Of a DNA stretch of 64,000 nt, positions 46,677 through 57,072 are shown in pieces. The DNA lies in NCBI GenBank assembly GCA_943736015.1, contig OX031065.1:17498427-17562426 (forward strand), in the 5' to 3' direction. Numbering within the stretch: the stretch's first letter is position 1; every line of letters starts with the position of its first letter. The stretch is from Tridacna crocea. Its lineage: Eukaryota; Mollusca; Bivalvia; Cardiida; Cardiidae. The position numbers and the translations under genes were made by a program. The notes beneath the pieces are model-generated. The model did not search any database. It was not told the origin of the DNA and was given only the letters and a program-made list of their open reading frames with translations.

Positions 46677-47345
46677 ATCCAGAGCATAACTTTGTCATCT
46701 CCAGTCTGATTGACTTGAAACTTGAAATTTTGTGTTTGTTGCAATAATGCAGTGTGAAAGATCCATAACTCTACCTTATACTGTCTGTAAGTTATTTCCC
46801 TTTGATTATCATTTTTACAGCATTTTCTGCTCGTCTGGAATATAACTTTGTCATCTATAGCCTGAACATCTTCAAATTTGATATGCATGATCGTTGTATA
46901 TTTATGGAGTGCAGTGCACAAGAACCATAACTCTTCCTAGCTTGAATTTTGAGTTATTTCCCCTTTGAACTTCATTTTCATAGCATTTCTTGCTTGTCCG
47001 GAGCAAAACTTTGTCATCTTAAGTAGGAATGACTTGAAATTGGGTATGATTATTTGGTGCAATATTTGGAAGTGCAGTGCACAAGAATTGTAGCTCTAAT
47101 TCGTGCTGTCGAGTTATTTCCATTTTAATGTCATTTTTACAGCATTTTGTGCCTGTCTGGAATATAAGTTTGTCATCTCAAGTCAGAACGACTTCAAACT
47201 TGGTATGCATGTTTGTTGCAGTATTACAGAGTACACTGCGCAAGAACAATAACTCTACGTAGTGCGAACTTCATGTAATTCCACATTGATCTTCATTCTT
47301 ACAGTATTTCTTGCTTGTCTTGAATGGAACTTCAAAGTCGCAAGT
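46677..47345 (+). repeat. Diverged ~160-bp repeats, right half of the pearl-type element
   Basis: TTTGTCATCT recurs at 46691, 46848, 47010 and 47169 (spacing 157, 162, 159), each in a similar context with GAGTTATTTCC and CATTTTTACAGCATTT. These look like older units of the same period as the 161-bp array. Confidence 0.7.
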
Positions 47346-47644
47346 CAAATTGTGACAAATCGCTGCTCTTGTTTCATTATCATTTAGCCTTGAACCTTGA
47401 TATTTGGTATTTATCTTTATTGTAGACCTTTGCTGCTTGGTACTCAGGTGAGCGATATAGGACCATCATGGTCCTCTTGTTTCCTTTTCCAACAATGTTT
47501 TCTACCCTTCCCAAATTGAATTTAAATTTTTGAGTTACATTTATTTTGTCGTCTGCAAATGCTTTCAATTTGGACTAGTCCAAAATTTTGTCGTTTGGTA
47601 AAGAGTTAAAGCTTTTGTCAAAATATATTTCTATTCTACTTTCC

Positions 47645-47650
47645 TTTATT
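47645..47650 (-). terminator. Probable polyadenylation signal of TRIQK
   Basis: AATAAA on the - strand (TTTATT on +), about 185 nt after the TRIQK stop codon. It lies between the gene and a family 1 MITE that ends at 47609. Confidence 0.5.
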
Positions 47651-47831
47651 GCACTTTATCACATACCTTCACCCTGAATCCAACAATTATGCTACTTTGC
47701 ATAGATTAATCAAGTAACAAATCGATAAACATGTACTTTCTAATCGAATAAACTGTGATCCTCTTCCCATTTCCATCATTTGTAGCTCTTTTTTTTCTAC
47801 AGTTGGTACCCAGGTGTAGTTAATTCGTCAT

Positions 47832-47921
47832 CACAACTCGTCTTTGTTCAGGTACCAGTAAAGGAATACATACAATCCAACAACCATGAACAAGCCAGTT
47901 GTTACAATTAGTAGAGTGTCC
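47832..47921 (-). CDS. triqk: TRIQK coding exon 3 (membrane anchor, KDEL end)
   Basis: The acceptor is a run of T followed by CAG. The exon encodes 29 residues: a hydrophobic segment (TLLIVTTGLFMVVGLYVFLY) and the tail WYLNKDEL, then TGA. If the protein sits N-terminus-in, as expected for a tail-anchored ER protein, the KDEL would face the ER lumen. Confidence 0.85.
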
Positions 47922-50900
47922 TGAAAAAAAAAATTAAAGTAGGGTATTCAAAAGTCAAATTTACAATCAATTTTTCAGTCTGCAAATTAATAATCCTCCC
48001 CCTCCCCCTTCCCCCCCCCCCCCAAAAAAAAAAAAAAACAGAAAAAAATGTTAGACTCTTCACAGTTAAAGGCATCTGCAGATGACAATTTCAATATTCT
48101 TACTAATGAAATGCAGTTTTCTACAAGGGTATAAAACATTTAGGGAAACAGTTTACTCCTTTTCCACTAAGCTCTCAAAAACAAAATCATGCAGGGTCAT
48201 TAAAACACACTCTTGTTTGGAAAATGGTTACTTTATAACTATAAGCTTCCTTTTCTGAATGCTTGAAGACAATATTTTCAAACTATTCTGGAATCAATTC
48301 TGTAGATGCAAAAAGCATGTCGCTGCCAAACTGTTAGTGAACAGAACAAGGGAGTTAACTCTTAGTATAGCCGTTCAACAGATTTTAGAGTTACCTCCCT
48401 TCACAATCTAAACTGATCTTTCAGTCGTAAGCTTTTCCCACTGGGGCTCCATATTTTCTTTTCATTCGTTACCTTAGAATAATCCTACACAATTTTTTTA
48501 CCCTTTCCCAAACAATCCCTGGTTTTTACGTGTCTGGAATAGTAGCATTTTGAAAACATTGTGGGAAAAGGAGAAAATGCTGGTAACCAGCGTTTTCTCC
48601 TTTTCCCACAATGTTTTCTACCCTATCATAGACAGAAATCATCTTTACAGCAAGAGTTGAATTGTCGTCTGCAAATGCTTTCAATTTAGTCTAGTCCAAA
48701 AATTTGTCGTTTGGGAAAGGGTTAAAGAAACTCCACTGTTTGACGTCGTCAACGTAGTTTAGTGCACCTTCATATTAAATTTTTCTTAATTAAAGTACTA
48801 CCCGTCAGCAATTCAGCATCCACACATTTCTTCTGCCTTATAAGCATCAGAAAGAGCATGATTCTAAACCATTATTTGCGGTAAGGTTTGGTCACTGATC
48901 TTGCAGCCATCCTATATTTTTGTACAGCAGTGTAATGGATTCCTCTCAAATTTTGTTAAACCCTTTACCAAACGACAAAATTTATAGCATTTACAGACGT
49001 CAAAATAGAAGTGACTGAAAAATCTGTAATTTGTATTGGGGAGGGTAGATCACATTGTGGGAAAAGGAGAAAATGCTGGTGACCAGCATTTTCTCCTTTT
49101 CCCACATTGTTTTCAAAGGGCCTCTATCTCCAGGTCGTAAAAACCAGGCATTGTTTGGTAAAGGGTTAAGACAGGAAAACAAGGCAAAATCAAACGGCGG
49201 TGTCCGTCCGTTTCACTCTCATACCCGTCCGGCGTATTTCTTCGTTGAATAAAATTTCGGAGCCTACCTACCTTCAATCTGAGGGTTTGCTCCGATGCTA
49301 GAAGCAGCCTTCAGACTGAAGGAAGAGTCTACCTTAAATACTGATTTAGAGGCATACACTTACAGTGGATAACAAGTCACACGAAATGTGCTGAGAGTTC
49401 TTGGAGAACTTCAATTTGACACTGAAATAAACTAGATCTATACTACTCAAAATAAGTTAAGGGTCAATAATTTTAATGGTAATAACATCATGCGAAAACA
49501 CCAATGACACCATTATAGCATGCTTTAATAACCGTCTATATGTCCCGCACACAGAAACAAATTTCACTTATTTCAAGAATGCATTTCATTCACACTGGCC
49601 ATAGATAAAGCCACATACAGTCCAAACGGAAAATCACAAAGTTTCATGAGCACCTAATAATGGGTGTAACCTCCTCTGGCTTTGATGCACTCAGTATACC
49701 TCCGTCTCATTCTGTTCACCAGTCTTTGAAAGAAAGCCTGTGGTATTGCCTGCCACAAACATATGGGCCAAATGTTCATGATTGGTGGGTGGGGTATGGT
49801 TACTTAGAAGTCTACGTCCCAACTCGTCCCATGCATGCTCCGTGGGATTCAAATCCAATGAATACGGTGGCCAATCCATCTTGTTGACATTGTGTTGCCT
49901 ATGAAAGTCTGTAACAACTCTTGCACAATAAGGTTGGGCGTTGTCATCTTGAAACGTGGCCGCCGCACCAATACGTTGGCGGGCAGGTATGACAAAGGGC
50001 TGGATAACCTCCTGCAGATAGCGATTTTCGTTCAAGTTACCATCAATGACATAAAAAGGAGTCCGATCATTGAACGAAAATGCTCCCCAAACCATGTCAC
50101 TGCCACCACCAAACGGCAAACGCTGATTGACATTAACGTCAGCAAATCGCTCTCCAGGACACCTGTACACCCATTCCCTGCCGTCGCTAAATTGTAAGGC
50201 GAATCTAAACTCATCAGAGAAGAAAACTGATGACCATTGGGCATGTTGCCAGAGGACATGACGTGTGCTAGGTGACGTTGAAGAAGGGGCGGACGAACTA
50301 CTGGTCGACGTGGCCGAAGGTTGTTAGCCCGGAGTCGGTTTCTTACAGTCTGGTCAGATACTAAGGTGCCTGTGGGTGCCAGTTACAAGTAGTCACAGAG
50401 CTGTCTATTAGTGACACTACGTTGACGAAGTGTCCATTTGGTGAGGTATCGGTCTTCTCGCTGGGTGGTTGATCGGGGTCATCCATAACGTGGTCGATTG
50501 ATGGCGTTTCCCGTGTCCAGAAACCTTATCATGAGTCCACCAATGACGCTTTGGCTAACATTTAGCCTCTGTCAACATTTCGTTGCGTTGCACCATCTTG
50601 TTGCCAAGCAATGGGTCGCCCTCGATCCGCAATACTCAACTGTAGTCGTGCCATGGCCGCATTTCAAGTGACCATAACATGCTTACTCATCGTAGTTTTA
50701 TGGTGAAATTTACGCATTTCCGACATCAGATACCCGGACAACACTTGCAATTGTTGCAATGCACGACATTCACATACAGCGTGCACAGTTGAACACAATT
50801 CTTTAGGGTGAAATTTCCTTGCAATAGTTCACTTTTTGCAATAGTATCACATGCACACAATCGAAAGTAGACTAACTTGAATTAGTTTTTCATGTTTTTC

Positions 50901-53900
50901 AAATGTGTTTTCACCATATTCCATGATCGCGGTAGATATTTATTATCTTGGGTGAAGTTTACAGACCCTCTCAGAAATGACATTGAAATGTCGTTTGAGC
51001 CTTAACTTGCTTTGAGTAGTATATGTCCACTCGTCAACCTGCTCCTTGTTAAGTTTCCATCATATGCTTGTAGCTAACTGGTTGGCTCGTCCAATTTTAT
51101 TTAATTATTCCTTACCTATTTCCAATAAAAAAAACTGGATAAAATTAGACCTGTGGATTTCATTTTATCAAAGGGGCCTACAAACTTTCAGGACAACCCT
51201 CGTGCGCTGGAAACCAACAGTCTTGCACGAGCTGTCCGTGGCTTCTGATCCAGGAGGACTATTTTGTAATAAATTAGTGGACCTACTCCATGAATACAAC
51301 TGCGACAAAAGTTACTAAATTCATAAATGGAGCTATCTTAGTGTTGGATCTTGTGTTGTAAATTCATTCTCTATGAAAGATTTATGTGTTTATTTATCCT
51401 GCTTTCGAATGATCATGGATATCCGCAGAATTTTGACGGAATTTCAAGGTAAGTTGTCTTGTTTCATTATATTTGTATTTTTTGTTTGTGTATTGTTTTA
51501 ATGAAAATCACCGGAATTTCACCTTCTATGACAAAAATATATGATAAAATATGTTAAAAAAATACTCCCGACCATACTCCCCTGGTATATTTTTCATATT
51601 TTATCATTTTTTTACTTTATAGAATGTCAAATTCCTGTGATAAAATGCTTTGAACGGCACATAAATTCCTTGATAGCCCTAGGTAATCATTTCTATATTG
51701 TACAGCCCTTAACGATCAGATAGGTCGTTTAGTAAAGTCACTTAGTGTTAAACCACACTGTAGCAGAATAGTTTTTTAAACAATTATCTTGTTAACCCTT
51801 TACCAAACAATCCATGGCTTCAACCCTAAGGAAGAAGCCTTTCTGAAAACATTGTGGGAAAAGGAGAAAATGCTGGTAACAAGCATTTTCTCCTTTTCCC
51901 ACAATGTTTTCTACTCTTCCAAAGTCAAGATTCAAATTTTGAGTCACAATTATGTTGTCACGTGTAAATGTGTTCAATTTCGACATGTCTTAAATTTTGT
52001 TATTTGGTAAAGAGTTAACCCTTTACTCCATAGATACTCATTTTGATGTATCAACAACAGACAGATTTTGAAAACATTGTGGGAAAAGGAGAAATTGCTT
52101 GTATTGAGCAATTTTCATCTTTTCCCACAATGTTTTCCACACAATCAGATATTTCATCCTCATTTGTCCATATTTTTGACATTCTATCTCTATTTGCTGC
52201 TGAAATGGAAGAGCCTCAAATTGGCATATTAGGTAAAGGGTTAAAACTTAGATGAAAGTTTCAGATATATATTAAAGGCCCTAATAGGTATTTCTATTTC
52301 TAAAATAATTTTGGGGAGAATAATAATTCCCTTCTTAGACAGTGTAGATCCAAGATCAAACTACATTCAGTGCAGTCTAATCTTGAGCTATATGTACATT
52401 GTCAGTAGAAAGTCAGTACATCAAGCTTAGCAGCTATGCAGCGGGGCTAAGAGTTTCAAGGACACAAAGAAAATGCTGATCACAAGAGAGCTACAGTTCA
52501 TTTGCATCAATTTCATATTTGTTATCTGCAATCACTTTCTGGTTGGAAGAGTAAACAATTTGTGTTGTTTGGAAAAAATGGCCCTGAAGAAGTACCCTTT
52601 TGAAATACTGTGCCAAAAGGGAAAAAAAATGCCAATGACCAGCATTTTCTCCTCTTTCAGCATTGTTTTCTTCCTATAAAGACAAATTTCTTCATTTGAG
52701 TTTAAATCAAACTCTCTTTTCTATTTGGACAAGTCTATAATTTTCTTGAATGATTAACCCTTTACCTCACAATGGTGATTTTTAACACCTATGAGGAAGG
52801 AGCTTTTGTGGGAAAAGGAGAAACTGCTGGTAATCAACATTTTCTTCATTTCCCACAAAGTTTTCTACCTAATCAAAGCAAAATTGCACCATCTGAGCTA
52901 CTTTGAAAGTGTCATCTGAAAATGCTTTCAATGCAGATAGGTCTAAAATTTTTCCCATAAAGTTTTCTATCTAATAATACTTTACCACTTGACAAAATTT
53001 AAGACAGGTTCAAATTGAAAGCTTTTGCAGACAACAAAATAGAGGTGACTGAAAAATTGAAATTTGTTCTGGGAAGGGTAGAAAACACTGTGGGAAAAGG
53101 AGAAAATGCTGGTTACCAGCATTTTCTCCTTTTCCTACAGTGTTTTCAAAAGGCTTCCTTCTCAGGGGCTAAATTGCACCATTTGAGCTACTTTGAAATT
53201 GTCATCTGCAAATGCTTTCAGTGTAGATAGGTCTAAAATTTTGCAATGTGGTAATGGGTTAAGTGTTAAAACAAGTTGATCCTGGGTACCAACCTTTACA
53301 GGTGAAGCTGATTTTTGTGCGTCTGCTTTGGATTTCATGGACTTCATTTCTTTCCTGCTTTTCTTATAATCTTGTTTACCTGGAATTATGGTTAAAGAAA
53401 GTGAAATCTCATTTTTTACATTCAACAACACTGTACAACTTGATATGATATACCTTTCTTAACTCTTTCCAAACGGCAAAATTTTTGACTGGTCCAAATA
53501 AAAAGCATTTGCAGATGACAAAATAAATGTGGCTCAAAAATTGAAATTTGTTTTAAAAAGGGAAAAGGAAACATTGTGGGAAAAGGAGAAAATGCTGGTT
53601 ACCAATGTTTTCAAAAGGCTTGTTTCTCAGGGGTGTTAAAAGTCAGGATTGTGTGGTACAGAGTTAAACCCAGAGCGCATGTCATATTCTTGGAAGATTC
53701 TACCTGTCTTATATGATGCATCACTAGCCTTAAAAGATTGTAATATTACACTCTATAAAGTAACAATGTAGAAAATAGCTTTTATCAATACATTTGTGGA
53801 GAAATGAGACCTGCTTTAGCTCCAGATTTCTCTGATCATGGCTGAATGAATTGCACTAGGTAGCGTTTTACTGAGTAAACGTTTATTTTAGTTTAAAATT

Positions 53901-55536
53901 CAAAGTAACGGTTGTCGCCTAGGAAAGTGGTTCGGTTCTGTACCCAGGATGCCCAAATTAGATGAGTATTTATAGAATGCCATCTAGCCGGAGATAATGC
54001 TCAGAGGGCCATGATAGCCCTATATTTCTGCAGTGCCTTTTGAATGTGACATGCACTTAAATTGGCAATGACAGAGTCTTAAGAATAAAGTCTGTAACAA
54101 AGAAACAATGAATAAATGCATGGCAGAAATGAGGGACCGGACAGGATTCGAACCCCAAAACTCTCAGACAATAGGCCAATACCCTAACCATTGAGTCTTA
54201 GGTTGGCAGATGTCCAGGGGGGCAAAAGTACAGGTGGCAGGTGTCCTAAGGGGGCAAAAGTCTCGGGGCACAAGTCTGGGGGCAAATGTCCTAGAACCCT
54301 CTTAAAGTCATCATTTATTGATGACTCAAAAGCCTTATTAGGCAGAAAGTCCATTTTTGAACAACAAATGAGATTAATGGCTCACTGGCCATTCCCGGAT
54401 GAGCCCCCATCTTATGAATAAATTCTGTAACAAAGAAACAAATGCATGGCAGGAATAAGGGACCTGGCGGGATTCGAACCCCAGAACTCCAGGACGAGAG
54501 GCCAATACCCTAACCACTGAGTCAAAGAGATATCTCCGTGACGCAGTAGTCAGATGTTGTATGTAAATCAGGACAAAGCCATGCTGGAAGGAGTAGTCTC
54601 CCTAACAAGAGATATTAAATCATAAGAGTTCAGTATGGCAATAAACTTTAATTCTTTACCACATAAGCAAATAATGCACTTGTACAAATAGTGAAAGCAT
54701 TTGCAGACAACTTTCTCCATTCCCACAATGTTTCAAAAGGCTTCTTTCTAGGAATTGTTGAAAGTCGGGATCATGCGGTAATGAGTTAAACCTTTACCAA
54801 ACAATTCCAGGTTGTCACTACCCTGGGAAAGATACCTCGTGAAAATGTTTTGGGAAAAGGAGAAAATGCTGGTAACTGCAGTTTATTAAACAAATAAACC
54901 AAGATAGAAAGATTATTTCTAAAATAATCAATGACACCCCCCCCCCTTTTTTTTTTTTGGATGGGAGGTGGGGGGAGGGTAAAAACTTAGATGAGGAAGA
55001 ACAAGATAATGTTAACTTTTGTCTAAAACAAAATGCATCTGTTTGGGTTTAGACCTTGAGCCTTTAACTCGATACCACAGGACAAAATTCTAGACCAGTC
55101 CAAATTGGAGGCATTTGTAGAAAATACAGTAAATGTGACTCATGACTTAAAATTCAATTTGGCAAGTGTTGTGGGCAAAGGAAAAAATACTGATCACCAT
55201 AATTCTGTGTATACTTTCAAAAGCTTTGTTTAGCAGGGTCACAAAACAAATATGAGTATTTTGATGAAATAGAAAATATTTGGGGATGACAAAATTTTGA
55301 AATGAAATAAATTGATATGCAGAGTTGCATTTTTCTATTTTCTTTTAGAATTTCTGCCTACATGTATCTGTAAACATATACATTCATCTTTGTCATCAGC
55401 AAAATATTTTCCAGATAAATACAAAATTTTGTGAGGACTGAAGAGATCTGAGTTGGCAATGAATGTACTCACCAATTTGTTTTCTGTACTGTTCTACAGG
55501 TGCTGATCTAGTGCCTGTTGCATCTTTCTTTCCCAT
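47832..55536 (-). CDS. triqk: TRIQK homologue (triple QxxK/R motif-containing protein), three coding exons
   Basis: On the - strand the coding exons are 55473-55536, 53294-53379 and 47832-47921. They join in phase to a 79-residue protein. Residues 16-25 contain three overlapping or adjacent QxxK motifs (QYRK, QIGK, QDYK), the defining signature of TRIQK, and the N-terminus MGKKDA resembles vertebrate MGRKDA. Residues 23-50 are Lys/Ser-rich. About residues 53-74 form one hydrophobic membrane segment, followed by a short tail ending in KDEL. Family knowledge: a small ER membrane protein of poorly known function; human length is 86. The second intron (5.4 kb) holds a Tc1-type element and many MITEs. 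5'UTR exons were not identified. Confidence 0.88.
48050..48230 (-). mobile_element. Family 1 MITE, degraded
   Basis: AGGCATCTGCAGATGAC and TTTACTCCTTTTCCAC identify it; both ends are eroded. Confidence 0.45.
48497..48725 (+). mobile_element. Family 1 MITE, subfamily C
   Basis: Complete, in the second TRIQK intron; GGGAAAGGGTTAA at the right. Confidence 0.85.
48956..49169 (-). mobile_element. Family 1 MITE
   Basis: TTAA at both ends, ~15-bp deletion in the left arm. Confidence 0.85.
49441..51021 (-). mobile_element. Tc1/mariner-type DNA transposon, full length, 1581 bp
   Basis: The ends are inverted: TACTACTCAAAATAAGTTAA at the left and its near complement (ending TTTGAGTAGTA) at the right. 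It is flanked by TA on both sides (49439-49440 and 51022-51023), the expected Tc1 target duplication. It carries a decayed transposase on the - strand and lies in the second TRIQK intron. Confidence 0.9.
49654..50654 (-). pseudogene. Tc1-type DD34E transposase, frameshifted
   Basis: The longest open part (about 50260 down to the TAG at 49654-49656) holds the catalytic core: FSDEFRF (first Asp), FQDDNAQPY (second Asp) and LDLNPTEHAWD (Glu), with 34 residues between the second Asp and the Glu. A frame change near 49690 separates the usual ending (CIKARGGYTHY). Upstream, the N-terminal DNA-binding half can be followed to an ATG at about 50654 only through at least two frameshifts (one near 50270) and internal stops. 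The copy should be inactive. Confidence 0.85.
51024..51791. other. TRIQK intron sequence right of the Tc1 element
   Basis: Unique AT-rich sequence; a few frames of 60-90 codons without recognisable domains. Confidence 0.4.
51792..52018 (+). mobile_element. Family 1 MITE
   Basis: Complete; its right TTAA (52015-52018) is also the left TTAA of the next element. Confidence 0.85.
52015..52244 (+). mobile_element. Family 1-related MITE, subfamily D
   Basis: Ends TTAACCCTTTACTCCATAGA and GGTAAAGGGTTAA. The hairpin has a different top (ATTGCTTGTATTGAGCAAT). Internal arms differ from the main family. Confidence 0.8.
52337..52402. repeat. Family 5 hairpin
   Basis: GACAGTGTAGATCCAAGATC with right arm CAGTCTAATCTTGAGC. 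Confidence 0.6.
52560..52756 (+). mobile_element. Family 1 MITE, degraded
   Basis: CCCTGAAGAAGTACCCTTTT and TTTGGACAAGTCTATAATTT flank a decayed hairpin; ends at TTAA 52753-52756. Confidence 0.5.
52753..52950 (+). mobile_element. Family 1 MITE, right end eroded
   Basis: TTAACCCTTTACCTCACAAT at the left; right arm of the TTGCACCATCTGAGCTAC type. Confidence 0.65.
52975..53262. mobile_element. Family 1 MITE with right arms at both ends
   Basis: The left side is a reversed standard right arm and full hairpin up to CTTCTCAGGGGC. It then switches to a right arm of the 52753 type (TTGCACCATTTGAGCTAC) ending GGTAATGGGTTAA. Confidence 0.7.
53294..53379 (-). CDS. triqk: TRIQK coding exon 2
   Basis: It follows ATTCCAG, begins with the last two bases of Gly22, and encodes KQDYKKSRKE onward to PVK in phase 0. 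The donor GTTGGT at 53293 is weaker than consensus but gives the only join that keeps the family's basic stretch next to the membrane segment. Confidence 0.85.
53459..53667 (-). mobile_element. Family 1 MITE lacking part of one hairpin arm
   Basis: TTAA at both ends; GCTGGTTACC runs straight into AATGTTTTC. It lies in the first TRIQK intron, 80 bp upstream of exon 2. Confidence 0.8.
54073..54198 (-). mobile_element. tRNA-derived SINE, 5'-truncated
   Basis: On the - strand: GACTCAATGGTTAGGGTATT (A box), GGGGTTCGAATCC (B box), tail with TTGTTTCTTTGTTACAGAC. Confidence 0.75.
54416..54532 (-). mobile_element. tRNA-derived SINE, same family as 54073
   Basis: On the - strand: CTCTTTGACTCAGTGG (A box), GGGGTTCGAATCCCGCC (B box), tail TTTGTTTCTTTGTTACAGAA. 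Confidence 0.75.
54648..54789 (-). mobile_element. Family 1 MITE, large internal deletion
   Basis: TTAA at both ends, only 142 bp; shares the right TTAA with the next fragment. Confidence 0.7.
54786..54876 (+). mobile_element. Family 1 MITE, left half
   Basis: TTAAACCTTTACCAAACAAT through GAGAAAATGCTGGTAAC, then unrelated sequence. Confidence 0.7.
55065..55250 (-). mobile_element. Family 1 MITE, degraded
   Basis: TTAACTCGATACCACAGGAC and a decayed hairpin (GTTGTGGGCAAAGGAAAAAA). Confidence 0.5.
55473..55536 (-). CDS. triqk: TRIQK coding exon 1
   Basis: It encodes 21 residues from ATG (CAT on + at 55534-55536) plus the first base of Gly22. The donor is ATTG/GTGAGT at 55472. It contains the first QxxK motif. 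A possible splice acceptor (GTTTTGTAG on the - strand) lies near 55560, so the ATG may sit in a second transcribed exon. Confidence 0.85.
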
Positions 55537-55839
55537 TCTTGTCTTCTTTTTTTAAAAACTACAAAACCCTTAGAAGTGTTTATTCTTGCACATTATCGGA
55601 TTAACATGAAAAACTATAAATTCTGTTCCAAATATCAAATTTTCAGACTTGTCTTTATGAATATAAATCAAATACATTTACTATACTTGGAAGGGTTAAA
55701 AAAAAAAAAGAGAAAAAATTGTGAAAAAAGGAGAAAATCTTTGTCACCAACATTTTTTTTTTTATATGTTTTAATTGCATGAATTAAACTTTAGGGCATT
55801 TTGACATCTGAATCATTTATTTCTTTCAATCAGAGGGCC

Positions 55840-56073
55840 TTTAACCTATAGTGAAAGAATTTGCAGTGAAAGTTAAGTTAACAGATAGGAATCATCTGCA
55901 GAAGAGTAGAAAACAAATATGGGAGATACTTGATCCTGGCAGAAACATAGATAAGACAAAAAAGGTGTGCCTCATGCTAGCATTTTACCCATTTCTCACA
56001 ATATTTCCAAATTATTTTCAAGTCTTCTGTTCAGGGTTGCTTAACTAGGAGTTGTGTTGTAAAGGTTTGAAAC
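55840..56073 (-). mobile_element. Family 1 MITE, degraded
   Basis: TTTAACCTATAGTGAAAGAA to GAGTTGTGTTGTAAAGGTTT, with a very diverged middle. Confidence 0.4.
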
Positions 56074-56477
56074 TGTCAAATAAAGAGCTAAGCTAAGTTT
56101 GTAAAAGTTCGAGTCTCTTTAATTTCTTTTTTTAATTTTGTACGATTTTACAATACTTCAATAGACACAAACTTCCAACCTTTAAATGTAAAATTTCTGC
56201 AAGAAAAATGAACGTCAGCAAGACAGCTCAAGCCAGATATCGCCGTATGATGAATTCTTTGTATTAGTTAAAGGAGGAAAGTGATTAGACTTTTAAAAAA
56301 TGTTAAATATTATTAATATAAATTTTTCTTACTTCAACGACAGCTAATATTGTTTACATTATGAGAGTTACTTCCCTTGCATGCCACACAAACGGTGTAT
56401 CATACGAATTGATTGTTCGTGACAGTCATTCATTGGCCACCTAAAATTTAGATTGAAACAACTTCAAAGGAATGTCG

Positions 56478-56677
56478 CTAATCTAGGATGCACTGACTGC
56501 ACAGGGTAATTTAATCCGAGATGGTACTTTACGACTACATTAGATTTTTTTCTTCAGTAGAATTGCGCAAAACAGAAAATTACATTTAATAAAACGGGAA
56601 GTATCGTCTTGGATTAGCATGCGCGGACAGCACAAGTAGATCCGAGACGACACGTTACGCAAATGTCCGAATGATCC
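56478..56677. mobile_element. Family 2 MITE, ends lost
   Basis: Both hairpin regions are recognisable (GGATTAGCATGCGCGGACAG, TTACGCAAATGTCCGAATG). Confidence 0.65.
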
Positions 56678-56755
56678 GGATGTAGTTTTGTTACAGAGAA
56701 AAGTGCATGATACAGAGAATAATCAACTGGTTGTGTGTAATAGCCTAATAGGCTA

Positions 56756-56983
56756 TAAACCCATTACCACACAATCCCTACTTTTGACGCCCCTGAGAAA
56801 GAAGCCTTTTGAAAAACCGTGGGAAAAGGAGAAAATGCTGGTGACCAGCATTTTCTCCTTTTCTCACAGTGTTTTCTACCCTTCCCAGAACAAATTTCAA
56901 TTTTTCAGTCACCTTTATTTTGTCGTCTGCAAATGCTTTCAATTTGGACCAGTCTAAAATATTGTTGTTTGGTAATGGGTTAA
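56756..56983 (+). mobile_element. Family 1 MITE
   Basis: Complete with a short hairpin base deletion (AAAAACCGTGGG); right TTAA, left TAAA. Confidence 0.8.
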
Positions 56984-57072
56984 AAATCTCTCTCTCTTAA
57001 AAATCTCTAGAATGGGATGTGATGCGGTTGTAAAACGAATCAGAAGCTAACCGTGAATCTTCCACTTGCTTT

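Larger units (their letters stand above)
45423..47479 (+). mobile_element. Pearl-type (HINE/Helentron-like) non-autonomous element inserted in a family 1 MITE
   Basis: The left end has GCTCACCTGAG (45425-45435) running into a hairpin (45431-45449). The same 11-mer is inverted near the right end (CTCAGGTGAGC, 47443-47453), followed by a terminal hairpin AGGACCAT/C/ATGGTCCT (47459-47475) and CTTG. These are asymmetric terminal inverted repeats with a 3' hairpin, as in Helentron-related elements. The interior is a (CCGT)n tract and ~160-bp tandem repeats, the layout described for pearl elements of bivalves. It sits in a T-run of the host MITE. Confidence 0.8.
45323..47609 (+). mobile_element. 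Family 1 MITE split by the pearl-type element
   Basis: The left part is 45323-45422 (TTAACTCTTTACCACACAAT to the hairpin centre) and the right part 47480-47609 (the other hairpin arm to GGTAAAGAGTTAA). The two parts together make one normal ~228-bp copy, which dates the pearl insertion as younger. Confidence 0.9.
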
